From NCBI RefSeq assembly GCF_029023785.1, contig NZ_CP118955.1, positions 1,610,501-1,674,500 of the forward strand: a stretch of 64,000 nt of DNA. The letters are read 5' to 3'. This document shows, piece by piece, positions 1 through 8,030 of this stretch. The position numbers were made by a program, and so were the translations under genes. Positions within the stretch are counted from its first letter, which is position 1, and each line of letters opens with the position of its first letter. The DNA is from Enterococcus faecium. GTDB lineage: Bacteria > Bacillota > Bacilli > Lactobacillales > Enterococcaceae. The notes beneath the pieces are model-generated. The model had not been told where the DNA came from. It saw only the letters and a list, made by a program, of their open reading frames with translations, and made no database searches.

Positions 1-796
1 CTAACAATTCCTGTACTGTCCGCAAATCAGCTCCATTTTCTAGCAGATGTGTGGCAAAGCTATGCCGCAGCGTATGTGGTGTTACTTCTTTGTAAATCCC
101 AGCCTCTCGTACTAACTGCTTCAGATTTTTCCAGATTCCTTGCCGAGAAAGACCTTTCCCATGATTATTGACAAATACATGCATTTCAGATGCGTCCTTT
201 ACAAGTAATGGACGTGCTTCGTCTAAGTAGCGTTCCAGCCATTGGATCGCATAATCACCTAAAGGAATGATCCGCTCTTTATCTCCTTTTCCAACTGTCT
301 GTACCAGTCCAAGAGAAAGATGAAGATCTCCCAATTTCAATCCAATCAATTCACTGACGCGCATCCCAGTAGCATACATGACTTCCAAGATTGCACGATC
401 TCTTATCCCTAACGTTTTTGTCGTATCAGGTGCTTCAATCAGCTTTTCTACTTCTGTCAGAGTCAATGTACTTGGTAATTTCTGTGCTTTCTTCGGCGTA
501 TCGATATGTTGCATCGGATCATGATCAGTGATACGCTCTTGCCGTAAAAACTGATGGAATCTTCTGAGACTTGAGATCATCCGAGTAACAGTTGCTGTCG
601 CTTTTTTTTCTTCATGCAACTTCTCCAGAAAACGGATGACTAAAAAGCGATCGACATCCTGCCATGAAGCAATTTTCTGCTCCTGTAGAAAATGCAAGTA
701 CTGTTCCAAATCACGTTCATAGCTTTGTCGTGTATTGGCGGACAATCCCCGTTCAATATTCAAGTAGTGGAGATAATCGTTGATTTGCTCTTTCAT
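1..796 (-). CDS. xerD: Site-specific tyrosine recombinase XerD (3' end cut by window edge)
   Basis: XerD works with XerC at dif to resolve chromosome dimers before division. About 265 codons are visible, against roughly 295 for the family, so only the C-terminal tip with the nucleophilic tyrosine lies outside the window. Residues 1-105 form the SAM-like core-binding domain. The catalytic domain shows the first arginine in ATGMRVSEL and the HTLRHSFATHLLENGADL box that carries the HxxR pair. The ATG at 796 follows a GAGGGGG ribosome site. It lies 95 bases downstream of fur on the same strand, probably co-transcribed; fur next to xerD is a common Firmicute arrangement. XerC or another integrase is less likely given this neighbourhood. 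Confidence 0.9.
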   Translation of the reverse strand, partial: MKEQINDYLHYLNIERGLSANTRQSYERDLEQYLHFLQEQKIASWQDVDRFLVIRFLEKLHEEKKATATVTRMISSLRRFHQFLRQERITDHDPMQHIDTPKKAQKLPSTLTLTEVEKLIEAPDTTKTLGIRDRAILEVMYATGMRVSELIGLKLGDLHLSLGLVQTVGKGDKERIIPLGDYAIQWLERYLDEARPLLVKDASEMHVFVNNHGKGLSRQGIWKNLKQLVREAGIYKEVTPHTLRHSFATHLLENGADLRTVQELL

Positions 797-891
797 AATA
801 ATCCCCCTCATGCCTCTCTATCATATCAGATACCGCTTCATTCTGATAGTCTTTTTCCATAATCTGAGCAAAGAAAAAGCCGTCTAGACAC

Positions 892-1365
892 TCAGACGGA
901 CTGGTTTCTTTTTTCTTTTTCATAGCATTCCTGACAGATTCCATGGAACGTTAGCCGATGATCTTTTACTAAAAAATGATAACGTTCTTCTACTACTTGC
1001 TCCACTTCAAGTAAAAGATCCTCTTCTACTTCCTCGATCGTGCCGCAGTTCAAGCATAGTAAATGATGATGGAAATGTTTGGCGCCTTCTTTTCTCAAAT
1101 CATAACGGGCTAATCCATCATTAAAACTTACTTTATCGACAATTTTCAATTCTGTCAAGATTTCAAGGGTTCGATAAACAGTAGCAAGTCCAATTTCCGG
1201 ACTCTTTTTTTTCACTAAAAAGAAGATTTCTTCTGCAGATAAATGCTCTTTCTCATTTTCCAAAAGCACAAGCAGAGTAGCTTCTCTTTGCGGTGTCAGC
1301 TTAAACCCCGCTTCATGTAGCTGCTGTTTTGTTTTTTTCATCGCCGAAATAGCATTCATGACCAT
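892..1365 (-). CDS. fur: Ferric uptake regulator Fur
   Basis: Fe2+-dependent repressor of iron acquisition genes. The protein has the Fur layout: winged helix at residues 10-85 with KLTPQRE and ATVYRTLEIL, then a dimerisation and metal domain with HFHHHLLCLNCG and a second CxxC in GICQEC (structural zinc site). It resembles Bacillus subtilis Fur almost block for block, more than PerR or Zur. ATG 1365 and ATG 1359 share the same upstream GGGGTTGAG, so the exact start is open by two codons. The 1381-1445 region upstream is very AT-rich and could hold its promoter; I could not define a clear Fur box there. xerD follows downstream. Confidence 0.92.
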   Translation of the reverse strand: MVMNAISAMKKTKQQLHEAGFKLTPQREATLLVLLENEKEHLSAEEIFFLVKKKSPEIGLATVYRTLEILTELKIVDKVSFNDGLARYDLRKEGAKHFHHHLLCLNCGTIEEVEEDLLLEVEQVVEERYHFLVKDHRLTFHGICQECYEKEKRNQSV

Positions 1366-1469
1366 TTACTCAACCCCAACAATTTATAATAATTACAAAT
1401 AAAAAAAGATATAACACTATGTTAATTAAAATTATTATAAGCTAGTTAAGAAAAACATGCAAGGGATTC

Positions 1470-2333
1470 TCAATTAGATTTTTTGACTAGTTTTGTCACA
1501 CCGTTTTCTTGTGTAATCAATCCTTGTTTCAAAAGATTACCTAATGCGCGCTTAAATGCTCCTTTGCTGATACCAAAAGCTTTCATGATTTCTTCTGGAT
1601 CCGATTTATCTGTAAAGTTGATTTGCTGATCTGCAGAACGTTCTAAAATGGTTAAAATCATTTGTGCATCATCTGATATAGCTTCATATGCTCTTGGCTT
1701 CAATGAAAGATTCAGTACACCGTCTGGTCGGACACCAATCACTCGACCTTTTATCTGCTCGCCTAGACGAGGTTCATTATATCGTTCAGAAGGATGGATA
1801 AACCCAAGATAGAAATCTTCCGTTAAAACGTACGTACCTGTTAATTTCAAGCGGTATGCTGTTCCTATCACATCTTTGTTTTTCATTTCTTCTGTTCCAT
1901 ATTTGCTTAAAGATTTGAATATTTTTTCATCTGCTAAACTGCCCCAAATACGGTCTTTTGCATCAACTCTAAGGGAAATCATCAAGCGATCCCCTTTTTT
2001 AGGCCATAGCTCTGTCATTGTCGGCAATTCATCAAGAGATACGACAAAGTCTTTATCTGGAAGACCGATATCGACAAACGCACCTAAATCTTTTCGTGTA
2101 GCAGTAACGATTCCAAAAGCGTAATGACCGATACGGCTTTTAGGAATTTGTGTAGTGATCCGATTTTCATGTTTTTGATTTTGGTAACCGAATCCTTCAA
2201 CTGCTTCACCGATTTTGTGTTCACCTTCTGATTTGCTTAAGCCAAAGGTTTGTCCGTTTTTTTGGACAAAGTAGTTTTTTTCATTTTCATCAATAATAAT
2301 ACCTGTAAATATAGTTGCTAATAAATCGTTCAT
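1470..2333 (-). CDS. cvfB: CvfB-type S1 RNA-binding protein
   Basis: Homologue of conserved virulence factor B, an RNA-binding protein with three S1-like OB folds and a C-terminal winged helix. An N-terminal S1-like segment (1-60), a canonical S1 domain around GAFVDIGLPDKDFVVSLDEL (about 85-140), a third OB region ending in GRVIGVRPDGVLNLSLK, and a winged helix (about 225-285, GISKGAFKRALGNLLKQGLI) are visible. The length of 287 residues is normal. In Staphylococcus aureus CvfB influences expression of secreted virulence factors; that role is family knowledge, not shown here. It is transcribed alone, with fur downstream and mapZ upstream, both on the same strand. Confidence 0.88.
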   Translation of the reverse strand: MNDLLATIFTGIIIDENEKNYFVQKNGQTFGLSKSEGEHKIGEAVEGFGYQNQKHENRITTQIPKSRIGHYAFGIVTATRKDLGAFVDIGLPDKDFVVSLDELPTMTELWPKKGDRLMISLRVDAKDRIWGSLADEKIFKSLSKYGTEEMKNKDVIGTAYRLKLTGTYVLTEDFYLGFIHPSERYNEPRLGEQIKGRVIGVRPDGVLNLSLKPRAYEAISDDAQMILTILERSADQQINFTDKSDPEEIMKAFGISKGAFKRALGNLLKQGLITQENGVTKLVKKSN

Positions 2334-2434
2334 TTTTTTCTCCCTCTATAGTGAAAGGTTTTCTTAATACATTTCTTTGCTATCATAACATAATGTTATC
2401 TACTTGAATAGCTGAGCCTTGGTTTGGAAAGGTG

Positions 2435-2477
2435 AAAAAAGGAGTATGACAACAGTTGTGTCATACTCCCCTTTTTC
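2435..2477 (-). terminator. Intrinsic terminator after mapZ (palindromic repeat core)
   Basis: Stem GGAGTATGACA paired with TGTCATACTCC, with an A-run on one side and CCCCTTTTT on the other, so it could stop transcripts from either strand. It lies between mapZ and cvfB and is the hairpin core of the dispersed repeat described for 2435-2520. Confidence 0.8.
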
Positions 2478-2520
2478 GAATAAACGGTGTTAAACGGCAG
2501 GCTCACAGCCTCTTTCATTT
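2435..2520. repeat. Dispersed palindromic repeat, short form
   Basis: The hairpin is followed by CGAATAAACGGTGTT joined directly to AAACGGCAGGCTCACAGCC. The copies at 26147, 30884 and 46137 carry the same two flanking blocks but with about 110 bases of an additional hairpin module between them. This copy therefore looks like a version lacking the internal module. Confidence 0.7.
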
Positions 2521-2528
2521 GCCTAAAA

Positions 2529-4658
2529 TTAATTGCTCCCATTTCCTCCGAACCATCCAGTTTTACAGTTGATGGTTACGATGTAAAATGGCAAAGCACT
2601 TTCTCCAATGCCTTTCATCAATGCAGATTTTGTTGAAGTGGCATATAGATTATAATAGCCTTCCCCATTTTCGATTCTGGCTTTTTCTAATCTGTAACCT
2701 CCTTCAACGATATATCCACGTTGGATACATGTAGCAATCACTTTGCTTTGGACACCTGGTGCCCACGTCCATGCTGGATTAGATGCATCGGCAATATCAC
2801 TTGCTCTGGCAGATTTGATTGGCTGATTCGCTGAGTTTGAAGAGGAAGGGGTCGAGGATGCCGCTTCTTGCTGTGCTGCTTGTGCGACCGCAGCTTGTTG
2901 AGCGGCTTGAGCTGCAGCTGCTGCTTGAGCGGCTTGAGCTGCAGCTGCTGCTTGAGCGGCTTGTTTTGCTTGTTCTTCAGCTGCTTTTTTCGCTTCTTCT
3001 GCTTTTTTCTTTTCCTCTTCTTCTTTTTTCTCTTTATCAGTGAGCATCTTATCTACTTGTTTCAATTGTTCATTCAACTGAGCAGATAGATCTGTATTTT
3101 TCACTTTTTCTACTGCTTCTTTTGCCGTCTTGTATTGGTCGCGTGTTGCTGAATCCACTACTTTTCCGTCTTTAAAGACTATAGCTGTTTTTTCTTTAGC
3201 TGTTTGCAATTCAGCATATTGATTTTTAGCTTCTGTTTGTGCTTGTTGAATCAATTTTCCAAAATCTGTGTTATCCGTTTCGATTGCTTGGATCTCTTTA
3301 TCTGCTTTCAACTTGATGTCATCTGCTAGATGATCATCGACGATGGCAGGTGCTATGAACCACTCATTCACTTTTTGGATATCTCGGATCTTAGATTGGA
3401 TATCTTGGTAAGTTGTTTCTAACTCTGAATATCCTTTTTCATTCTTAAGACTGGATAAATCATTTTTTAGTTTTGATAAATCTTGATGAATCATATCTGC
3501 ACGAATAAATTGATGGTGATCATCTGTATAAAAGGCAGCAAGTTTCTCATGAAGTTCTTCCATTTGTTGCTGTCTTTTTGCTTCTGCTGCTACTTCGGCT
3601 TCTACTTTTTGATGATGGTCATAATAAGCCCAGCTTCCTCCACCGAGTAGAAGTACTGCTGCTAAAACGAGATAAGGTACTTTTTTTGATTTTTTCTTTT
3701 GCGCTTTATCTGGATCTGTTTTTTCTAAGTTTGATTCTTGATGTGTTTTTTCAGTATCTGGCACGATTGTTATTGATTTCGCTTCTGCTTCAAACAGCTT
3801 AGGCTGGTTCTCTTCTTTTTCTATTTTTGCTTCAAGATCAGTACCCTCTTTGCTTACAGATTGATTTTCAGCATCGGATTCACTATTTATTTCATCGGGT
3901 TCTGTTGACTTTTTGTCTGTGTTTTCGAGTATTTCTTTTTTCTCTGCTTCCGGCAGTTTATTCGTTTTTTCCTTTTCTAATTGTTTTTCAGTAAATACTT
4001 CAGTTTTTTCTGTGATATCCGTTTTTACGTCTTTTATTTTTACTGTTTCTTTACCTGTGGCGTTTTCTCTATCAGAGTCTTTTTCAGTTTCTTGTTCCTT
4101 TTCTGGCTCTACTTTGTTTTCCTGTGCAATTTTTTCACTGATCATTTTGAGCAGCTCTTTCGCGTGCTCTTCTTTTGTATCTTCACGATGTGCTTTGATA
4201 TAAGCGGATAGTATCGAATTTTCTTCCTCATTATCGACGATTTCTTTCAGTTCAGCTACTCTTCTTTTTTGTTTTGATTCAAGCGTTTCTTCTTGATTCT
4301 TTCCTGATTCTTCCGAAGTCTCATGAACAGTTGCTTTCTTCTGTTCATTTTTCTCTATATTAGTTACTTGATCGTGAGCAGGTGGTTCTTCGTCTTCTGG
4401 TTCTGCTTTTTCGAATAATTCCATTACAGATTCTAGAGGTAAATCTTTCAATTCCGACCATTCGATTGGATCGTTTAATTCTGTATCAGGAAAGACTGCA
4501 TCTTCAGTTGATTTATCCTGCATAGCTGCATCTGTATTTGTTTCTTCAATTGATTCTTTTATTTGCTGATCTTCTGCAGTTATTTGATGACCGCAGTCTG
4601 GACAGATAGTATTCTGCTCCATTTTTTTCGATCCGCAATTTGGACATTTTTTCATCAC
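2529..4658 (-). CDS. mapZ: MapZ-type cell-division site-positioning protein
   Basis: Bitopic membrane protein of 709 residues. Residues 5-22 form a zinc ribbon (CPNC and CPDC). A long acidic, low-complexity cytoplasmic region follows, then one transmembrane helix near 326-345 (VPYLVLAAVLLLGGGSWAYY). An extracellular coiled-coil region (350-560) and an Ala/Gln-rich linker lead to a compact C-terminal domain (about 615-709) with WTWAPGVQSKVIATCI, ENGEGYYNLYATSTKSAL and TINCKTGWFGGNG, which I recognise from MapZ/LocZ proteins. In streptococci MapZ forms rings that mark the division plane and binds peptidoglycan through this end. The linker DNA has a 27-base tandem repeat at 2901-2963. It is followed by a terminator at 2435. 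Confidence is lower for the N-terminal half. Confidence 0.78.
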   Translation of the reverse strand: MMKKCPNCGSKKMEQNTICPDCGHQITAEDQQIKESIEETNTDAAMQDKSTEDAVFPDTELNDPIEWSELKDLPLESVMELFEKAEPEDEEPPAHDQVTNIEKNEQKKATVHETSEESGKNQEETLESKQKRRVAELKEIVDNEEENSILSAYIKAHREDTKEEHAKELLKMISEKIAQENKVEPEKEQETEKDSDRENATGKETVKIKDVKTDITEKTEVFTEKQLEKEKTNKLPEAEKKEILENTDKKSTEPDEINSESDAENQSVSKEGTDLEAKIEKEENQPKLFEAEAKSITIVPDTEKTHQESNLEKTDPDKAQKKKSKKVPYLVLAAVLLLGGGSWAYYDHHQKVEAEVAAEAKRQQQMEELHEKLAAFYTDDHHQFIRADMIHQDLSKLKNDLSSLKNEKGYSELETTYQDIQSKIRDIQKVNEWFIAPAIVDDHLADDIKLKADKEIQAIETDNTDFGKLIQQAQTEAKNQYAELQTAKEKTAIVFKDGKVVDSATRDQYKTAKEAVEKVKNTDLSAQLNEQLKQVDKMLTDKEKKEEEEKKKAEEAKKAAEEQAKQAAQAAAAAQAAQAAAAAQAAQQAAVAQAAQQEAASSTPSSSNSANQPIKSARASDIADASNPAWTWAPGVQSKVIATCIQRGYIVEGGYRLEKARIENGEGYYNLYATSTKSALMKGIGESALPFYIVTINCKTGWFGGNGSN
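2901..2963 (-). repeat. 27-bp tandem repeat in the mapZ linker
   Basis: A 27-base unit starting AGCGGCTTGAGCTG begins at 2901, 2928 and 2955 (about 2.3 copies). It encodes the Ala/Gln stretch between the coiled coil and the C-terminal domain of MapZ. The period is a multiple of three, so copy-number change would keep the frame. Confidence 0.8.
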
Positions 4659-4780
4659 TTAGCGATCGGCTCCTTTACTAGGTTTACGCTACCATTTAAT
4701 CTATCATATTCTATACGTCACGCCAATAGCTTATTTTTAGGATTTACTTAAAAATAATGAATGAATTTCCTTCCTATAGA

Positions 4781-4818
4781 AAAAAAAGCTTGAGACTGCG
4801 TAGTCTCAAGCTTTTTTT
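4781..4818. terminator. Bidirectional terminator after rpoD
   Basis: Perfect stem AAGCTTGAGACT / AGTCTCAAGCTT with a GCGT loop, flanked by seven A and seven T. It follows the rpoD stop by about 55 bases and separates dnaG-rpoD from mapZ. Confidence 0.92.
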
Positions 4819-4874
4819 CTTTTAAAATAAACCAAACAGTTTTACTGATTTCTCTTCTGGTCAATAGTCCACGC

Positions 4875-5984
4875 TTATTCTAAGAAATCTTTTAATTGTT
4901 TTGAACGAGAAGGATGGCGCAATTTTCTTAATGCTTTAGCCTCGATCTGACGAATACGTTCCCGAGTAACACCAAATACTTTCCCTACTTCTTCCAATGT
5001 TCTCGTCCGGCCATCATCTAAACCAAAACGTAAGCGAAGGACATTCTCTTCCCGATCAGTCAATGTATCTAGTACATCTTCCAATTGTTCTTTTAGTAAC
5101 TCATAAGCTGCGTGTTCTGCTGGACTTGTTGCTTCCTGGTCTTCTATGAAATCACCTAAGTGAGAGTCATCTTCTTCACCGATTGGCGTTTCAAGGGAAA
5201 CAGGTTCTTGCGCGATTTTCAAGATTTCTCGGACTTTTTCTGTTGGAAGATCCATTTCCGCACCGATTTCTTCTGGCGTAGGTTCTCTTCCAAGGTCTTG
5301 CAGCAATTGACGTTGGATACGTATCAATTTATTAATTGTTTCAACCATATGAACTGGAATACGGATCGTACGTGCTTGGTCAGCGATTGCTCGAGTGATG
5401 GCTTGACGAATCCACCATGTAGCATAGGTTGAAAACTTAAATCCTTTGCGGTAGTCAAATTTTTCAACTGCCTTCATCAGTCCCATGTTTCCTTCTTGGA
5501 TCAAGTCAAGGAACTGCATGCCTCGTCCTACATAACGTTTAGCGATACTTACTACTAAACGAAGGTTTGCTTCTGCCAGACGCTGTTTCGCTTCTTGGTC
5601 GCCTTCTTCGATTTTCAATGCTAACGCTACTTCTTCTTCCGCAGTTAAAAGGGAGACACGGCCAATTTCTTTCAGATACATACGAACCGGGTCATTGATT
5701 TTTACACCGGTTGGCGCAGATAGATCTTCTGTTTTTGCTTGTTCAGCTTTTTTCTCAGCACTCTTCAAGCTGTGAATTGATGGATCACCATTTTCATCCA
5801 CCACACTGATACCTGCGTCTTCAATCTTTTGGATCAATTTGTCCATTTCATCTGCATTCAAAGTGAATGGTGTAGCAAGCTGATTGGATAAATCATCATA
5901 TACAACTTGTCGTTTGGGTTTGTTTTCTTTGATGAAAGCTGCTACTGCTGCTTCATACGTTTTTTTATCTGTTCCATTTGCCAT
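4875..5984 (-). CDS. rpoD: Primary sigma factor SigA (RpoD)
   Basis: Housekeeping sigma-70 subunit of RNA polymerase, 369 residues. Region 1.2 begins at [16 protein letters not shown]. Region 2 has [20 protein letters not shown] and [15 protein letters not shown] for -10 recognition and melting. Region 3 follows near [13 protein letters not shown]. Region 4.2 has [20 protein letters not shown] for -35 binding. The ATG at 5984 is preceded by AAGGGGGGC. It starts 23 bases after dnaG on the same strand, the classic macromolecular-synthesis pair without rpsU. The operon ends in the perfect hairpin at 4781. Confidence 0.97.
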   Translation of the reverse strand: MANGTDKKTYEAAVAAFIKENKPKRQVVYDDLSNQLATPFTLNADEMDKLIQKIEDAGISVVDENGDPSIHSLKSAEKKAEQAKTEDLSAPTGVKINDPVRMYLKEIGRVSLLTAEEEVALALKIEEGDQEAKQRLAEANLRLVVSIAKRYVGRGMQFLDLIQEGNMGLMKAVEKFDYRKGFKFSTYATWWIRQAITRAIADQARTIRIPVHMVETINKLIRIQRQLLQDLGREPTPEEIGAEMDLPTEKVREILKIAQEPVSLETPIGEEDDSHLGDFIEDQEATSPAEHAAYELLKEQLEDVLDTLTDREENVLRLRFGLDDGRTRTLEEVGKVFGVTRERIRQIEAKALRKLRHPSRSKQLKDFLE

Positions 5985-6007
5985 AAAAGAAGGCCCCCCT
6001 TGAGTAG

Positions 6008-7849
6008 CTATTTGGCTTGTTTTAACTGTTTCGTTAAATTGATGATTTCAATCGTCAATTCAAGCTCAAGCTGTTTGTTTCCAGTTCGTCTGGCTTCTTG
6101 CTGCATTTGTTTTTTTAATGTTATTTCATCAGCTAAGCCAGATTTGCTGATCACATCTAGCAAGTCTTGGATTTCTCGTGGCGAACTTTCTTCTGCCACC
6201 GGTAAATATTCGATTTCCACCACCAACCGCCTTAAATTTTCATCTTGCAAAAAGTCTAAAAACTCTGCAAGGTTGAATTCATAATGTTGTGAGACATATG
6301 CATCGAATAAAAAATAAACTTCTGCATATGCATCATGAATAAACTGAAATTCTCGTTCTTTTAAAATATTACGGACAGAAACTTCTTTAAATGCACGATA
6401 TAATAGAATCTGCTCTGCCTTTTCTACTTGCGTCAAAGGTCTCTTTTTCCGTGCAGTTTCTTGTCTCGTAACCTGAGTGTGTTGACTTTCCTGAGGTTCT
6501 TGACGATTTTGCTGATTTGTCCTTCGAAGATCGCGCAGTTGTTTTTGTATCGTCTCTCTGCCGATCTGAAACTCTGTTGACAGTTGAGATAGATACATAT
6601 CTTGTTCGATTGGTGAAACAACTCGGCTAAGTTCAACTAGTAATTCTTCGAGGTATTCGATCTTGTCTTTTTCATTATCTAAATTTTTCCCTTGTTTTAA
6701 ATAACGTGATTTAAAAGTAAAGACTGTTTCGCGCCCATGAGCCACTAATTCTTGGAAAGATGCTTCTCCATACTTACGGAGATATTCATCAGGATCAAGC
6801 TTTTCTGGAACGACTACGACAGAAAGTGCTAATCGACTGTTTTGCCGAAGCAATTCAATCCCTCGATTGGTTGCTTCAAAACCTGCGTTGTCTCCGTCAT
6901 AGCAAAAGACCAATTCTTTCGTCAGCTTTTCCATTTGTTGGATCTGTTGAGCTGTTAGACTTGTCCCCATAGAAGCTAATCCAGTTTTGATACCAGCCTG
7001 CCATGCAGCAATCACATCCATAAACCCTTCGAACAACAAAATTTCTCCGTTTTTCCGGATATCGCTTCTTGCTTTATCAAGATTAAATAAAACTTGTCTT
7101 TTATTGAACAGTTCTGTTTCTGGACTATTCAAGTATTTGGGCTGATCTTTTTCCTGCCCTTTTTCAGGTGCAAGCCAGCGTCCTGAAAAACCGATCGTCT
7201 GGCCTTGAGAATTACGAAGTGGAAACATCACTCTTTGATAAAAACGATCAGACATACGGCCATCATCATGCGTGACAAACAATCCAGAGCGTTCTAACAA
7301 TTCATTTGAAATTGATTCATTCTTGAATACTTGCTGAAGAAAAGAACGCTCATTAGGTGCAAAACCTATGTTGAATTCTTCAATTAATTCTAAAGACAAC
7401 CCACGACTTTGCAAATATTCTAAAGCTGGCTGTCCAGCTTTTGTATGCAATAGCATGTGATGATAGATTTCCGCTGCTTTTTCATGAGCAGCAATCAGTT
7501 TCCCCGTAGCAGATTCAGGATTTTGGACAGCTATAGTACGCTGACGCCATTGATCTTCTAACGGTATCTGTTCGAAGTCTGCCACTTTTACCACTGCTTC
7601 TGGAAAACTTAGACCTTCTAGTTCTTGAAGAAAAGTAAACACGTTTCCGCCTTTACCACAACCAAAGCAATGAAAAATCTGCTTGTCTTCTGCAACAGAA
7701 AAAGACGGTGTACGTTCTTCATGAAAAGGACACAGCCCCAAGTAATTTTTACCAGACTTTTTCAACTGGACATATTGTCCAATCACCTCAACGATATTCG
7801 TTTGACTGCGTACTGTTTCGATAACCTCTTGAGGAATCCGTTGAGCCAT
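6008..7849 (-). CDS. dnaG: DNA primase DnaG
   Basis: Synthesises RNA primers for DNA replication and binds the replicative helicase. The N-terminal zinc finger has C40, H43, C61 and C64 (LCPFHEE ... [10 protein letters not shown]). The TOPRIM catalytic core contains [17 protein letters not shown] and [12 protein letters not shown]. The C-terminal helicase-interaction region spans about 450-613. The length of 613 residues is normal. The ATG at 7849 has a GGGGGTG ribosome site. It is the promoter-proximal gene of the dnaG-rpoD operon. Confidence 0.97.
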   Translation of the reverse strand: MAQRIPQEVIETVRSQTNIVEVIGQYVQLKKSGKNYLGLCPFHEERTPSFSVAEDKQIFHCFGCGKGGNVFTFLQELEGLSFPEAVVKVADFEQIPLEDQWRQRTIAVQNPESATGKLIAAHEKAAEIYHHMLLHTKAGQPALEYLQSRGLSLELIEEFNIGFAPNERSFLQQVFKNESISNELLERSGLFVTHDDGRMSDRFYQRVMFPLRNSQGQTIGFSGRWLAPEKGQEKDQPKYLNSPETELFNKRQVLFNLDKARSDIRKNGEILLFEGFMDVIAAWQAGIKTGLASMGTSLTAQQIQQMEKLTKELVFCYDGDNAGFEATNRGIELLRQNSRLALSVVVVPEKLDPDEYLRKYGEASFQELVAHGRETVFTFKSRYLKQGKNLDNEKDKIEYLEELLVELSRVVSPIEQDMYLSQLSTEFQIGRETIQKQLRDLRRTNQQNRQEPQESQHTQVTRQETARKKRPLTQVEKAEQILLYRAFKEVSVRNILKEREFQFIHDAYAEVYFLFDAYVSQHYEFNLAEFLDFLQDENLRRLVVEIEYLPVAEESSPREIQDLLDVISKSGLADEITLKKQMQQEARRTGNKQLELELTIEIINLTKQLKQAK

Positions 7850-7916
7850 TTTTTCACCCCCTGCTCTATTGATATCTTTTGGGTTTAACAGAAGATATTT
7901 CAGGAGAATAACCGGT

Positions 7917-7951
7917 AAAAAATCGCACTAACTGAAATCAGTGCGATTTTA
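7917..7951 (-). terminator. Terminator after the Exp7-like ATPase
   Basis: Inverted repeat AAATCGCACT / AGTGCGATTT with a 10-base loop and flanking A/T runs, about 80 bases past the ATPase stop and upstream of dnaG. Confidence 0.85.
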
Positions 7952-8030
7952 AAGGACACAATTATACATGTTTGATTGTATCATATTTCATTGCTTTTTC
8001 AAGTATAACACATTTCTATCTCATTAAGCA

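Noticed and set aside
753..944. 63-codon minus-strand frame between fur and xerD
   Set aside because: It overlaps both the end of fur and the start of xerD, has no ribosome site, and does not resemble the small protein found between these genes in Bacillus.
2819..3089. Leucine/cysteine-rich plus-strand frames opposite mapZ
   Set aside because: Shadows of the Ala/Gln repeat region; composition follows from the repeat in another frame.
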